64,000 nucleotides of DNA from Longimicrobiales bacterium (GTDB lineage Bacteria; Gemmatimonadota; Gemmatimonadetes; Longimicrobiales; RSA9): NCBI GenBank assembly GCA_035461765.1, contig DATHUY010000083.1:62001-126000 (forward strand), read 5' to 3'. Position 1 is the stretch's first letter. Each line of letters begins with the position of its first letter. The notes beneath the pieces are model-generated. The model ran no database searches, had not been told where the DNA came from, and saw only the letters and a program-made list of their open reading frames with translations. Shown here piece after piece: positions 8,281-17,133 of this stretch. The position numbers and the translations under genes are program-made.

Positions 8281-11109
8281 TCACATGTTCGGCGCCACCG
8301 GCAGCAGTGTCACGTGCACGTAGTTGTCCATACGCAGGTAACGCCGTGCCGCTTCACGAATGGCGGCGGCTGTGAGCGCCTCGGTCATCTCGTGCTCGCG
8401 CAGTATCTCGCGCGGGTCCTCGCCGTACTGGTAGGCCGTGGTGATGGAGCCGAGCCAGAACGCGTTCTGCTTGAGAGCGAGCTCGCGGCCCCGCCGCTGC
8501 GCCTCGCGCACCTGCTCCACATCGCCCGCGGTCGGGCCGTCCGTCTGGAGAGCAGTGATCTCCGCCATTACCGCCTCCGTCAGCTCGTCGGCGCGATCGG
8601 GTGCACTGCCGAAGCTGATGGTCGCGCTGTAGGTGGCCGGCTCATCGCGCCCGCCGCCGGCTGAGACGTTGACGCTGTAGGTGCCGCCCAGCGCCTCGCG
8701 GAGCTTCTCCCGCAGCCGGTTCTCCAGCACCTCGCCCATCGATCCGAGGACGTGGCGCTCGGCGGCGCTGTACTCGAACGGTCCCGTGAAGGAGATGTAC
8801 GTCTGACTCTGGGGCTCCGTGCCCGCGCGCACCACCTTGCGGATCACACCGGTCGGCGGGCGTATGCCGACATCGCGGCCTTGTTCTTCGCGGTTCATCG
8901 ACGGCAAACCGCCGAGATACTGCTGTACGTGCGGGCGGATGGAATCGATATCGAAATCGCCGATGATCACGAACGTGAAGTCGCTCGCATCCGCGAACCG
9001 ATCGCGATAGATGCGGAGGGCGCGGTCGAGATCGATCTGCTCGAATACTTCCGCGCTGATCGGCCGGGCGCGCGGGTGGTGCTGTGCCATGGTGAGGGTA
9101 ATGGTATCGCCGAACGCCGCCTGCGGGCTGCTCGCCCGGTTGGCGAGCATGGCCTGGTTCGCCTGCGTGAACGACGCGAATACGGCGGAATCCCTCCGCG
9201 GTGGCATGAAGCGCATGTAGACCAGCTGCAGCATGGTCTCTATGTCCCCGCGTGTCGATGAGCCGCTGATCGCTTCCGTCCGTGATCCGATCATCGCGCT
9301 CGCCGACGCCGTCTTCCCGGTCAGTACCCTGCGTAGATCCTGCTGGCTCAGCTCGCCCAGCCCGCCCACACCGGCGGCCGATGTCGCCAGCATGGCGTCC
9401 AGGAACAGCGAGTCGGGTACGAGGGACGACCCGCCCGGACTCACGCCGCGCAGCATCACCTGATCCGTCTGGAAGTCGGTCGGCTTGAGGATGACGCGTA
9501 CGCCGTTTGCCAGCCGCCACTGCGTCAGCTCCAGCTCCGGCACGCTGTCCTCCTCTACAATCGCGCCCGGCTGCGGCATCTCGGCAATGAGCGGCTGGTC
9601 CACGATGATGTCCCGGTATGGCTCGATCGTGCGCGTCTTCACCGCCTCTGCGATTGCCAGCAGCTCCGCCTCGGTCGGTACCGCTACACCATCCTTCTCC
9701 GGGGCACGCACCATGATGACGCGGTTACGCGCCGGCGGTCGCGTCCGTGCGATGTCGTTGATCTCGGCCAGCGTGACGTGCGGCAGAATCTGCATCTGCA
9801 GCTCGTGCTCAGCCTCGCTCCCGGCCGCATCCTCGCCGTTGACGACATGCCGCACCAGCTCGTCCGCACGTGACGCCGACGTGCGCTGCTCACGCTGCGC
9901 AAACAGTCGCTCGCGTGCCGCGATCGCGTTCGTGCGCGCCCGCTCCATCTCTGTTTCCGTGAAACCGTGGCGCGCCGCGCGCTCCAGCTCCGTCAGCACC
10001 GCATCAAGGCCGCGCTCGATCCCGCCATCCTTTACGCCCGCACTCACCGTGAACGCATCCGCGGCCTGCACGAAGTAGCCGCGCCCCATGCCGGCGCCCA
10101 CGAATGGTGCGTCCGGCTTCTGCGCGATCTCCGAGAGCCGCGCGTTCAGCATGGAGAAGTAGAGGCCCTCGACGGTCCGATCGCGGTATCCGCCGAACGT
10201 CATGTGATCGCGCGGCGGCAGCAGGTGATAGATCGTGAGTGAGTTGCTGGTCGCCTCCGGATCCGTTGCGACCGTCACATATGTCTCCTCATGGTCCGGC
10301 ACTGTGAACGCCGGCCGCTCCCGGGGCGCCGCAGGCGCAGGGATCTGCGAGAAAGTCTCGGTGATCATGCGCTCCACCTCGGCGCCATCGAAATCGCCGA
10401 CCGCTATGACCGCCATCATGTCCGGACGGTACCAGTCCTCGTAGAACCGTTCCACCGCCTCGTACGGAAATGATTGCAGCACGTCGACCGTGCCGATCGG
10501 GAGCCGCTCGGCATAGCGGGAGCCTCGCAGCAGCACGGGCAGCTGCCGGTCCTGCATGCGCGCGCCGGCACCGCGCCGGAGCCGCCATTCCTCGATCACG
10601 ACGCCCCGTTCCGCATCGATCTCTTCCGGATCGAACGCCTGGGCGTGTGCCCAGTCGCCCAGAATGGCGATGCCCTTCTCGAGGAACTCATCACCGTCCG
10701 TCGGCAGCTGCAGCATGTACACGGTCTCGTCGAAGCTGGTGTACGCGTTCACGTCCGGACCGAACCGCATACCGATCGACTGGAGATACTGCACCAGCTC
10801 CTGCTTCGGAAACCGTTCCGTGCCGTTGAACGCCATGTGCTCCGTGAAATGCGCGAGGCCCAGCTGATCGTCGTCCTCGACGACCGACCCGACCTTCACC
10901 ACCAGGCGCAGCTCGGCGCGCTGCGCCGGCCATACGTTCTCGCGAATGAAGTAACGCATGCCGTTCGGCAGCGTGCCGACCGTCACCAGCGGATCGAGCG
11001 GCAGCGGACGCGCCAGCTCTGCCGGGGTCGGCTGCTGCGCGGTGACGTGCGAGGCGGGGCCTGCGAGCGCGAGGCCCAGCAGCGGGATGAGAATGCGCGT
11101 GCGGATCAT
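8281..11109 (-). CDS. Secreted M16-family zinc metallopeptidase (insulinase/pitrilysin type)
   Basis: A full-length two-half M16 peptidase, 942 residues from the chosen ATG. It has a signal peptide (MIRTRILIPLLGLALAGPAS, cleavage near VTAQQ) and an inverted zinc motif HFTEH (His87, Glu90, His91), followed about 75 residues on by GVVIEEWRLRR supplying the third ligand. The second half starts near residue 500 (LANGVRVILKPTDFQTDQV) and lacks the zinc motif, as expected for the non-catalytic half of this family. It probably acts in the periplasm on peptides or misfolded proteins. A longer frame adds 32 residues upstream, but that hides the signal peptide, so I reject it. It is monocistronic as far as can be seen. 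Confidence 0.93.
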   Translation of the reverse strand: MIRTRILIPLLGLALAGPASHVTAQQPTPAELARPLPLDPLVTVGTLPNGMRYFIRENVWPAQRAELRLVVKVGSVVEDDDQLGLAHFTEHMAFNGTERFPKQELVQYLQSIGMRFGPDVNAYTSFDETVYMLQLPTDGDEFLEKGIAILGDWAHAQAFDPEEIDAERGVVIEEWRLRRGAGARMQDRQLPVLLRGSRYAERLPIGTVDVLQSFPYEAVERFYEDWYRPDMMAVIAVGDFDGAEVERMITETFSQIPAPAAPRERPAFTVPDHEETYVTVATDPEATSNSLTIYHLLPPRDHMTFGGYRDRTVEGLYFSMLNARLSEIAQKPDAPFVGAGMGRGYFVQAADAFTVSAGVKDGGIERGLDAVLTELERAARHGFTETEMERARTNAIAARERLFAQREQRTSASRADELVRHVVNGEDAAGSEAEHELQMQILPHVTLAEINDIARTRPPARNRVIMVRAPEKDGVAVPTEAELLAIAEAVKTRTIEPYRDIIVDQPLIAEMPQPGAIVEEDSVPELELTQWRLANGVRVILKPTDFQTDQVMLRGVSPGGSSLVPDSLFLDAMLATSAAGVGGLGELSQQDLRRVLTGKTASASAMIGSRTEAISGSSTRGDIETMLQLVYMRFMPPRRDSAVFASFTQANQAMLANRASSPQAAFGDTITLTMAQHHPRARPISAEVFEQIDLDRALRIYRDRFADASDFTFVIIGDFDIDSIRPHVQQYLGGLPSMNREEQGRDVGIRPPTGVIRKVVRAGTEPQSQTYISFTGPFEYSAAERHVLGSMGEVLENRLREKLREALGGTYSVNVSAGGGRDEPATYSATISFGSAPDRADELTEAVMAEITALQTDGPTAGDVEQVREAQRRGRELALKQNAFWLGSITTAYQYGEDPREILREHEMTEALTAAAIREAARRYLRMDNYVHVTLLPVAPNM

Positions 11110-11269
11110 CGGAACCTGCCTGAGGACATCATGAAGGAGCACGTCACCCGCAATGGGGACGCGCTGGGGTGCTGCGATTCCGGACGGGCAGGACCGGACA
11201 GTCACAACATGCTACCGGCACGAGCGTCGGAGCAAGTGGGTTCACCCCTGGCCGCGTGCCGGTGGTCCC

Positions 11270-12928
11270 CTATCCGCGCGTGCGCTTCACGGCGTAGTCC
11301 AGGCCTCCGACGCGGAACCAGCGGTAGTCGAGCGCGTCCAGAGGTACGCGCAGCGCACCGTCCTCATCCGCGCGCACCTCCTCTTCCTTCATGAGGTCCG
11401 ACAGACGGTCACCATCGTCATCGTCCAGGTGGAGCACTGCCTCGTATGACGACTGGCCGAAATTGTGGAGCACCAGCACCGCGTTGCCGCGCCACCGGTA
11501 GCATATGGCCAGGACCTCGTCCGAGCCCGCGTCGATGATCGACCACTCGCCCCAGCCGATCTCCGGACACTCCTTACGCAGTCGGATCATGCCTGCGATC
11601 CAGTTCAGGAACGAGTCCGGATCGCGACGCTGTTCCGCGACGTTGATGTGCTCGTAACTCCACACGCCGTGGTCGATGACGGGTGTAACCGTCTCGTCCG
11701 CCGAGGAGAACCCGCCGTTTGGCTCGTCCGCCCACTGCATCGGCGTACGGACTGCCTCACGCTCGTCGAGCTCGAGGTCGTCACCCATGCGCAGCTCATC
11801 CCCGAACCGGATGACGGGCGTGCCCGGCAGCGAGAACATCACGCTGTACGCCAGCTCCTCGTGCTCACGGTCGCCGAGCATCGGCGCCAGCCGGCGACGG
11901 ATGCCCCGATCGTACAGCTGCATGTATGCCTCGGGCGCGAACCGCTCGAACACCCGCTGCCGCTGCTCCTCCGTCAGCCGCCCCAGGTCGAGCTCGTCGT
12001 GGTTGCGGAGGAACTGCGCCCACTGCGCCGTCTCCGGTATCTCTTCCGTCGCACGCAGCGCCTCACGCAGCGGCTCGACCTCTCCCGTCGCAAGCGCCAG
12101 GAACAGGTGCTGGTTGACGAAGAAGTTGAACATCATGTGCAGGCCCGTCGCACCATCGTCACCGAAGTATTTCGTGCTCTCCTCCGGCAGCACGTTCGCT
12201 TCGCCCAGCAGGATCGCGCTGCCGCTGCGCCATTGCACGAAGCGGCGCAGCTCGGAAAGATACTCGAAATGCAGCTCGCCCTTGTTTCTGCCCGGCTCCA
12301 CACTCTCGATGACGAACGGCACGGCGTCCACACGGAACCCGTGCACCCCCAGCTCCAGCCAGAACCCGATGATGCGCCGCACTTCCGTGCGTACCTGCGG
12401 GTTGTCCATGTTCAGATCCGGCTGGAACTCGTAGAACCTGTGGAAATAGTATTCCCCCGCCTCCTCGTCGCGCGTCCAGATCGCCTTCTGCGTGCCCGGA
12501 AACACCATCCCCTTGTTCCAGTTCTTCGGCCGCTTCTTCGACCACAGGTACCAGTCGCGGAACGGTGAGTCGGGGCTGCTGCGCGCGTGCTGGAACCAGG
12601 CGTGCTCGTCCGACGTGTGGTTGATGACGATGTCCATCAGCACCTTGATGCCGCGCTTCTCTGCCTCATGCATGAACTGCACGAAATCGCCGAGCGAGCC
12701 GTACCGCGGGTCGACACCGTAATACTCCCTGACGTCATACCCGTTGTCTCGCTGCGGCGACGGCTGGAACGGCGCCAGCCAGACCGCGTCGACGCCGAGA
12801 TACTCGAGATAGTCCAGCCGATGGATCAGCCCCTCGAAGTCGCCGACGCCGTCACCGTTCGAGTCCAGAAAAGTCTCGAGGTCGAGACTGTAGATCACCG
12901 CGTTCTTGTACCACAGGTCTTCAATCAT
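11270..12928 (-). CDS. GH13 alpha-amylase family enzyme, trehalose-synthase-like
   Basis: A 552-residue GH13 protein. It opens like trehalose synthases (MIEDLWYKNAVIYSLDLETF, then DSNGDGVGDFEGLIHRLDYL) and carries INHTSD, GFRVDAVPF (nucleophile Asp), LLGEANVLPEE (acid/base Glu) and FLRNHDELDL, so the catalytic triad is complete. The C-terminal beta domain is short. TreS interconverts maltose and trehalose; hydrolysis of related glucans is an alternative that sequence alone cannot exclude. The chosen ATG excludes 13 codons that would be translated from the repeat arm beginning at 12945. There are no maltokinase or glycogen genes beside it. Confidence 0.85.
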   Translation of the reverse strand: MIEDLWYKNAVIYSLDLETFLDSNGDGVGDFEGLIHRLDYLEYLGVDAVWLAPFQPSPQRDNGYDVREYYGVDPRYGSLGDFVQFMHEAEKRGIKVLMDIVINHTSDEHAWFQHARSSPDSPFRDWYLWSKKRPKNWNKGMVFPGTQKAIWTRDEEAGEYYFHRFYEFQPDLNMDNPQVRTEVRRIIGFWLELGVHGFRVDAVPFVIESVEPGRNKGELHFEYLSELRRFVQWRSGSAILLGEANVLPEESTKYFGDDGATGLHMMFNFFVNQHLFLALATGEVEPLREALRATEEIPETAQWAQFLRNHDELDLGRLTEEQRQRVFERFAPEAYMQLYDRGIRRRLAPMLGDREHEELAYSVMFSLPGTPVIRFGDELRMGDDLELDEREAVRTPMQWADEPNGGFSSADETVTPVIDHGVWSYEHINVAEQRRDPDSFLNWIAGMIRLRKECPEIGWGEWSIIDAGSDEVLAICYRWRGNAVLVLHNFGQSSYEAVLHLDDDDGDRLSDLMKEEEVRADEDGALRVPLDALDYRWFRVGGLDYAVKRTRG

Positions 12929-12944
12929 GTCATCAACATCTTTC

Positions 12945-13130
12945 ACCACAGAGCACACGGAGCACACTGAGGACGATCATCCTGTTAACTATCTGCAACC
13001 GGGTAGCCGCTGCTGTTGTTCATGCTGTTGCAGGCTGCTGTTTCCTATTGTTGTTCTTGTTTGTTGTTCTTGCTGTTGTAAAGAAAGGAATCCGTATTCT
13101 GTTCTCTGTGTGCTCCGTGTGCTCTGTGGT
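12945..13130. repeat. 186-bp intergenic inverted-repeat element 1 (GAGCACAC arms)
   Basis: Left arm 12945-12974 and right arm 13101-13130 are inverted copies matching at 28 of 30 positions. Each arm is itself built of 9-bp units (AGAGCACAC, GGAGCACAC). The 126-bp interior is T/G-rich and full of CTGTTGTT-like runs, quite unlike the GC-rich surroundings. The arms resemble the CACAGAG-type intergenic repeats scattered in many environmental genomes, which give meaningless TEHTEHTE reading frames. It lies 16 bp upstream of the GH13 start. No transposase or obvious target duplication is seen. The remaining gap to 13315 contains only pyrimidine-rich sequence (13141-13180) and nothing else I can name. 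Confidence 0.8.
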
Positions 13131-13315
13131 TAAATAATTTCTGTTGTTCCCCTCCCCCTGCCCTTCAATCCCCCTCCCCACCTCAGACATGCTGGCGCGA
13201 TGCACGTGCGGTGCCGGCAGCGCGGAGCCCGTAGCGCAGCCGATCCGATTCCGCGATAATCAGGGGCGCCGCCTGCAACCCGCAGCGCGCCTCACACGAC
13301 AATACAGCACACTGT

Positions 13316-14332
13316 ATGCGACTCCGATTCGCCGTACTGACGTCATCCCTGCTCTGCCTGTCCGCCGCCGGAGCGGCAAGCGCGCAGCATCCTGTCCATG
13401 CCCGGGTCACGTCCCCGGGTGATACATCGATCGCGCGGAAGATCGGTGCGACCGCCGCAGAGCTCCATCTGGCGGACGGCGCCCTGCGCATCGTGAACCT
13501 GTACCGGCTTCAGGCGGAGGCACTGCGCGCGACCGCCGGCGCGCCGGCCGACAGCACCACCGATGAGCTCGTGCGGACCGTTTACGCGCCGTACACGGAT
13601 TTCTGGGCGGGCTACCTCGGCGACGAGGCCGCGTTCCGGAAGTGGGCGGTGAAACTGCTCGAGCCTGAGCACCCGATGCACGCGCGGCTGGAGCCGCTGC
13701 TCGACGTCGCCCTGGACCGTCGCTTCTCGGAAGGTGTCGAGTGGATCGAGCGCACGACCGGGCGGCGTCCGAACGGTACGTGGTACATCGTTTTCGGACC
13801 CGGCTGGACCGATATGGGGGGCTTGGGCGGCATCGGCATGGTAGCGGACTTCACACGCATGCAACCGGACTCCGCCGCCATTGCGAGCGTGCTGCCGCAC
13901 GAGCTCACGCACCAGGTGCACGGCCGCCGCGCGGACGATCCGGACGCCGGCACGGTGCTCGACCGCATCGTCAGCGAAGGTTTTGCCTCGTACGTCGCGT
14001 GGGTGCACGGAGGAGGGCTGCGTTCGGAGGCGCGGTCGCTGATGTACTCCGACGATGAGTGGGAGTGGGCACTGGCCCATGAGCGTGAGCTGTTCGACGC
14101 GGCGCGGCCGATCCTGGCGTCACGCGAACGCAGCGACGGCGACCGCGTGGCAAGCAGGAGCGAACAGCTCATCCCGGGCGGGCCGGGCGCGGCCGGCTAT
14201 TTCATCGGTCTGCGCATCGTGCAGGCTTACGTCGCCGCGCACGGCCGGGACTCGTGGCAGGACATCTACGACCTGCCGGTCGCCGAAGTGCTGGATCAAA
14301 GCGGCTACGCCGAGCGGTGTTGTGGCTCCTGA
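13316..14332 (+). CDS. Secreted HExxH metallopeptidase-like protein (DUF2268-like)
   Basis: A 338-residue protein with a clear signal peptide (MRLRFAVLTSSLLCLSAAGA, cleavage near ASAQ) and a zincin motif HELTH at 195-199. A downstream Glu in VSEGFASYVAW (Glu221) is placed as the third ligand of gluzincins. This resembles DUF2268-type predicted Zn proteases. A long helical N-terminal part (about 40-130) precedes the catalytic region. The two-Cys end YAERCCGS could form a disulfide or be surface exposed. No ribosome site is obvious before the ATG, so it could be leaderless. Substrate unknown; it probably acts outside the cytoplasm. Confidence 0.8.
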   Translation: MRLRFAVLTSSLLCLSAAGAASAQHPVHARVTSPGDTSIARKIGATAAELHLADGALRIVNLYRLQAEALRATAGAPADSTTDELVRTVYAPYTDFWAGYLGDEAAFRKWAVKLLEPEHPMHARLEPLLDVALDRRFSEGVEWIERTTGRRPNGTWYIVFGPGWTDMGGLGGIGMVADFTRMQPDSAAIASVLPHELTHQVHGRRADDPDAGTVLDRIVSEGFASYVAWVHGGGLRSEARSLMYSDDEWEWALAHERELFDAARPILASRERSDGDRVASRSEQLIPGGPGAAGYFIGLRIVQAYVAAHGRDSWQDIYDLPVAEVLDQSGYAERCCGS

Positions 14333-14358
14333 GAAGGCGGGATTTTCCGGGCCCGGAA

Positions 14359-14781
14359 CTAGTTGATCGGCCGACCGTCGAGCCCGACGACCTGAACGCG
14401 CCGGGCATCGACGAGTCTCTGCATCCGCCGCCGTACCAGACTCCGCACCACGGAGCGTGACGCGGGCAGCAGCAGCGACAGGCCGAACAGATCGCTCATG
14501 ATGCCCGGGGTCAGCAGCAGGACGCCGCCGATCAGCACGAGCAACCCGTCCAGCAGGTGATCGACAGGCATTCGCCCTGCCGCGATCTCCTGCCGGATCC
14601 GGCCGATCACCTGCACACCCGCCGCGCGCGCCAGCGCCGCACCGACGAAGCCCGTGATGACCACCAGGGCCATGGTCGGCCAGAACCCGATGCGCGCCGC
14701 AATCCACATCAGGAGGGCGAGCTCCGCGAACGGTACGACAATGAACAGCAGCGCGAGCCTGGCAAACATTTCCTTCGTCAC
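14359..14781 (-). CDS. fxsA: FxsA family membrane protein
   Basis: A 140-residue inner-membrane protein of the FxsA/UPF0716 family. It has three to four helices, the conserved N-terminal pattern FIVVPFAELALLMWIA, the central GFVGAALARAAGVQVIGRI, and LLTPGIMSDLFGLSLLLP before a basic tail. In E. coli FxsA relieves phage T7 exclusion by the F plasmid; its native role is unknown. The frame opens at a GTG; an ATG four codons later (14769) with AAGGA right before it is an alternative start. It converges on the metallopeptidase gene 26 bp away. Confidence 0.9.
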   Translation of the reverse strand: MTKEMFARLALLFIVVPFAELALLMWIAARIGFWPTMALVVITGFVGAALARAAGVQVIGRIRQEIAAGRMPVDHLLDGLLVLIGGVLLLTPGIMSDLFGLSLLLPASRSVVRSLVRRRMQRLVDARRVQVVGLDGRPIN

Positions 14782-15042
14782 TCTTTCGGATTGACCCTCC
14801 CGGGCCTGGCCACAGCGTGCCCTCAGCTACCCTCGAGCGCGCGGAATGGTGCGGGGCGCATGAGCAGGAACGTGTATTGCTCACGGTCAGGGCTGCCGAG
14901 CCGGAAGCCGGCAGTACACGCAAGTCGAGCAGGAGCAACAACATGGCGGACCAGCGGCCGGGACCCGAGGTTGAGGCCTTGCTCCGCACGCGCAAAGTGC
15001 GAGAATGGAGAAGTGTTCCGTCCACCCCATCCGGAGCCCCTC

Positions 15043-15630
15043 ATGAGCACACTGCGTCGGTCCCAGCTCGTGGCGTTCTTCCTGTTCGCCGCTGCGGTCG
15101 TCATGCCGGCGATCGCTCAAGCCCAGGATCCCGCTGCGGCCGCGTCCCGCCCGGCCATCATCAACTCGCTGCTGCGTGATGTGACCCAGGTGGAAGAGAA
15201 GATGACGGCGCTCGCGGGCGCGATCCCGGAGGCGAGGTATGCCTGGCGGCCGGCGGACGGCGTACGCTCGACCGCCGAAGTCCTGGTTCACGTCGCGGCC
15301 GACAACTGGTTCCTGCCGACGGCTGTCGGCATCCCCGCGCCCGCGGAGACGGGCATCAAGGCCGGCGACTACCCGAGCGTGCAGGCCTATGAGGCGCGCA
15401 CCATGACCAAGGCGGAGGCCATGGCGACCATGCGCGAGTCGTTCGCGCATCTGCGCGCGGCCATGGAGAAGGCGGACGAGGCGTTTCTCGCGCAGAAGGT
15501 CGAGCTGTTCGGCAGCGAGATGAGCGGCACCGACCTGTGGGTGCTCACGACGACGCACCTGCACGAGCATCTCGGCCAGATGATCGCCTACGCCCGCTCG
15601 ATCGGCGTCGTACCGCCGTGGAGCCGCTAG
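15043..15630 (+). CDS. Exported DinB-family protein
   Basis: A 195-residue DinB/YfiT-type four-helix bundle. A signal peptide (SQLVAFFLFAAAVVMPAIAQ, cleavage near AQAQ) precedes the domain. Candidate metal ligands are visible as His in EVLVHVAADNWF and the HLHEHLGQM motif in the last helix. Most DinB proteins are cytoplasmic thiol-dependent enzymes or hydrolases, so export is notable. The ATG has GGAG 8 nt upstream; a longer open frame upstream (from 14557) is an artefact. The 261-bp divergent region 14782-15042 holds a small GC-rich hairpin (CTGCCG/CGGCAG near 14890-14910) and no gene I can support. Confidence 0.85.
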   Translation: MSTLRRSQLVAFFLFAAAVVMPAIAQAQDPAAAASRPAIINSLLRDVTQVEEKMTALAGAIPEARYAWRPADGVRSTAEVLVHVAADNWFLPTAVGIPAPAETGIKAGDYPSVQAYEARTMTKAEAMATMRESFAHLRAAMEKADEAFLAQKVELFGSEMSGTDLWVLTTTHLHEHLGQMIAYARSIGVVPPWSR

Positions 15631-15678
15631 CGTCGTGATTTACAGCATGAGGCGCGCAGGCATTCACTGGCCGCCGAT

Positions 15679-16497
15679 GTGAGGCCTCTGCGTTCACTTC
15701 GATGGTTGTGCGTCGTCGGTATCGCCGCCTGCCACCCGATACCGGGCGACGGGCAGGCGGTGCCGGCCGACGATCTCACCTGGGACCAGGGCGGGATCAC
15801 GCGGGGGCCCCGTGACGAGCCGCGCATCGCGCTCATCTTCACCGGCGGCAATTACGCGGAGGGCGCGACCTCGATCCTCGACGCGTTGCGCGACCGCGGC
15901 GTGAAAGCGTCGTTCTTCGTGACGGGCGATTTCATTCGTACGCCGGCTTTCACGGATCACCTGCACCGGATGGTCGACGAGGGGCATTACCTCGGCGCGC
16001 ACTCCGATGCACATCTTCTCTACGCGTCATGGGACGATCGGAGCGCGACCCTGGTCTCCCAGCCGCAGTTCCGTGCGGACCTGGAGAAGAACCTGGACGA
16101 TCTTGCGGCGTACGGTCGCACACGCGCGCAGATGCGGTACTTCATCCCGCCGTTCGAGTGGTACAACCAGGAGATCGCCGACTGGTCGCGGGATATGGGG
16201 CTGGTGCTCTTCAATTACACGCCCGGCACACGCTCCAATGCGGACTACATGCCGGACGATCATCCACGATTCATCTCATCGGCCGACATCGTCCGCACCA
16301 TTCTGGATTACGAATCGGCCGAGCCGGATGGCCTCAACGGATTCCTGCTCCTGCTCCACCTGGGCGCGGGGCCGGAGCGGACCGACGGGATGCACCCGCA
16401 TGTCGGTCCGCTCATCGCCGAGCTCCAGCGGCGCGGGTATTCGTTCGTGCGCGTCGATCAGCTGCTGGCCGCGGCGGCCGCGCTGCCCACCCGCTGA
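15679..16497 (+). CDS. Polysaccharide-deacetylase-like (NodB/CE4) lipoprotein with altered motif 1
   Basis: A 272-residue CE4-fold protein. It starts with GTG and a lipoprotein signal (LRWLCVVGIAAC, Cys18), so it is probably anchored in a membrane. The fold is recognisable from VKASFFVTGDFIR, the metal-binding HSDAH (His108, His112) and LLLHLGAGPERTDG. The first catalytic motif, usually TFDDG, reads TGGN (55-58), so the base and metal-ligand Asp are absent. Motif 3 is YFIPPFEW rather than RxPxG. It may therefore act differently from classical deacetylases or only bind glycans. Its 3' end overlaps the convergent YciI gene by 40 bp. Confidence 0.82.
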   Translation: MRPLRSLRWLCVVGIAACHPIPGDGQAVPADDLTWDQGGITRGPRDEPRIALIFTGGNYAEGATSILDALRDRGVKASFFVTGDFIRTPAFTDHLHRMVDEGHYLGAHSDAHLLYASWDDRSATLVSQPQFRADLEKNLDDLAAYGRTRAQMRYFIPPFEWYNQEIADWSRDMGLVLFNYTPGTRSNADYMPDDHPRFISSADIVRTILDYESAEPDGLNGFLLLLHLGAGPERTDGMHPHVGPLIAELQRRGYSFVRVDQLLAAAAALPTR

Positions 16498-16856
16498 CGC
16501 ACCCCCTCGATATCCCGGATCTCGCGGATCTCGATACAGCCGGTCGCAGCCCACGGGAACGCTTCCGCAATGCGCACCGCCTCGTCCATGTCCTCGGCCT
16601 CGATCAGGTTGAAGCCCGCCAGCATCTCCTTCGTTTCCGTGAACGGACCGTCCACGACGGTACGGCGGCCGTTCCGGACGCGCATCGACTTCGCGGTCTT
16701 CGCATCCTCCAGCATCTGCGAGTCCTGGAGCCGGCCGTCCTCGCGCAGCTCATCGGCGTGCGCCAGGCAGCCGCGCATCCTGCGGTCGTACTCACCCTCC
16801 GGCAGCGCCTCGAGCATCTCATCGTCTATGTAGATCAGCAGCGCGAATTTCTTCAT
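16458..16856 (-). CDS. YciI family (DGPF-domain) protein
   Basis: A 132-residue YciI/DGPF-domain protein, a ferredoxin-like fold common beside ECF sigma factors in soil bacteria. Visible features are MKKFALLIYIDDEML, the family motif VVDGPFTETKEMLAGFNLIE, and the helical middle ADELREDGRLQ. No sigma factor gene is adjacent, which is unusual for this subfamily. The function is uncharacterised. The start was chosen at MKKFALL; a longer frame upstream has no ribosome site or homology. It overlaps the convergent deacetylase 3' end. The 277-bp gap 16857-17133 holds small hairpins (CTGCCG/CGGCAG near 16984-17003) and no gene. Confidence 0.88.
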   Translation of the reverse strand: MKKFALLIYIDDEMLEALPEGEYDRRMRGCLAHADELREDGRLQDSQMLEDAKTAKSMRVRNGRRTVVDGPFTETKEMLAGFNLIEAEDMDEAVRIAEAFPWAATGCIEIREIRDIEGVRQRVGSAAAAASS

Positions 16857-17133
16857 GGAGCCTGCCTTTCGCTTCTGGTCCGTGCGGAGAACGTCCCGAC
16901 CCGGGAAGCTAAAACCGCAGACGGGGCTCGCAAAGCCCATGGTGCGGCGTCCCGCTTTCGCCAGATGCCGTCCCGGAAGTGAACTGCCGGTGACCGCCAC
17001 GGCAGCTCGGACATCGGCGTAACGCTCTGCACTCACGCAGGTTGGGGACTCCGTCGCGCGGGGCACGACACTTCCACACGAACGTTCAGGGCCGATCGCC
17101 ACACGATGCCAGTCCGATTCCGCAGAGGCCGCC

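Noticed and set aside
12906-13205. Small reading frames containing TEHTEHTE across inverted-repeat element 1
   Set aside because: They are translations of the repeat arms; such peptides are a known artefact of CACAGAG-type repeats and lack ribosome sites.
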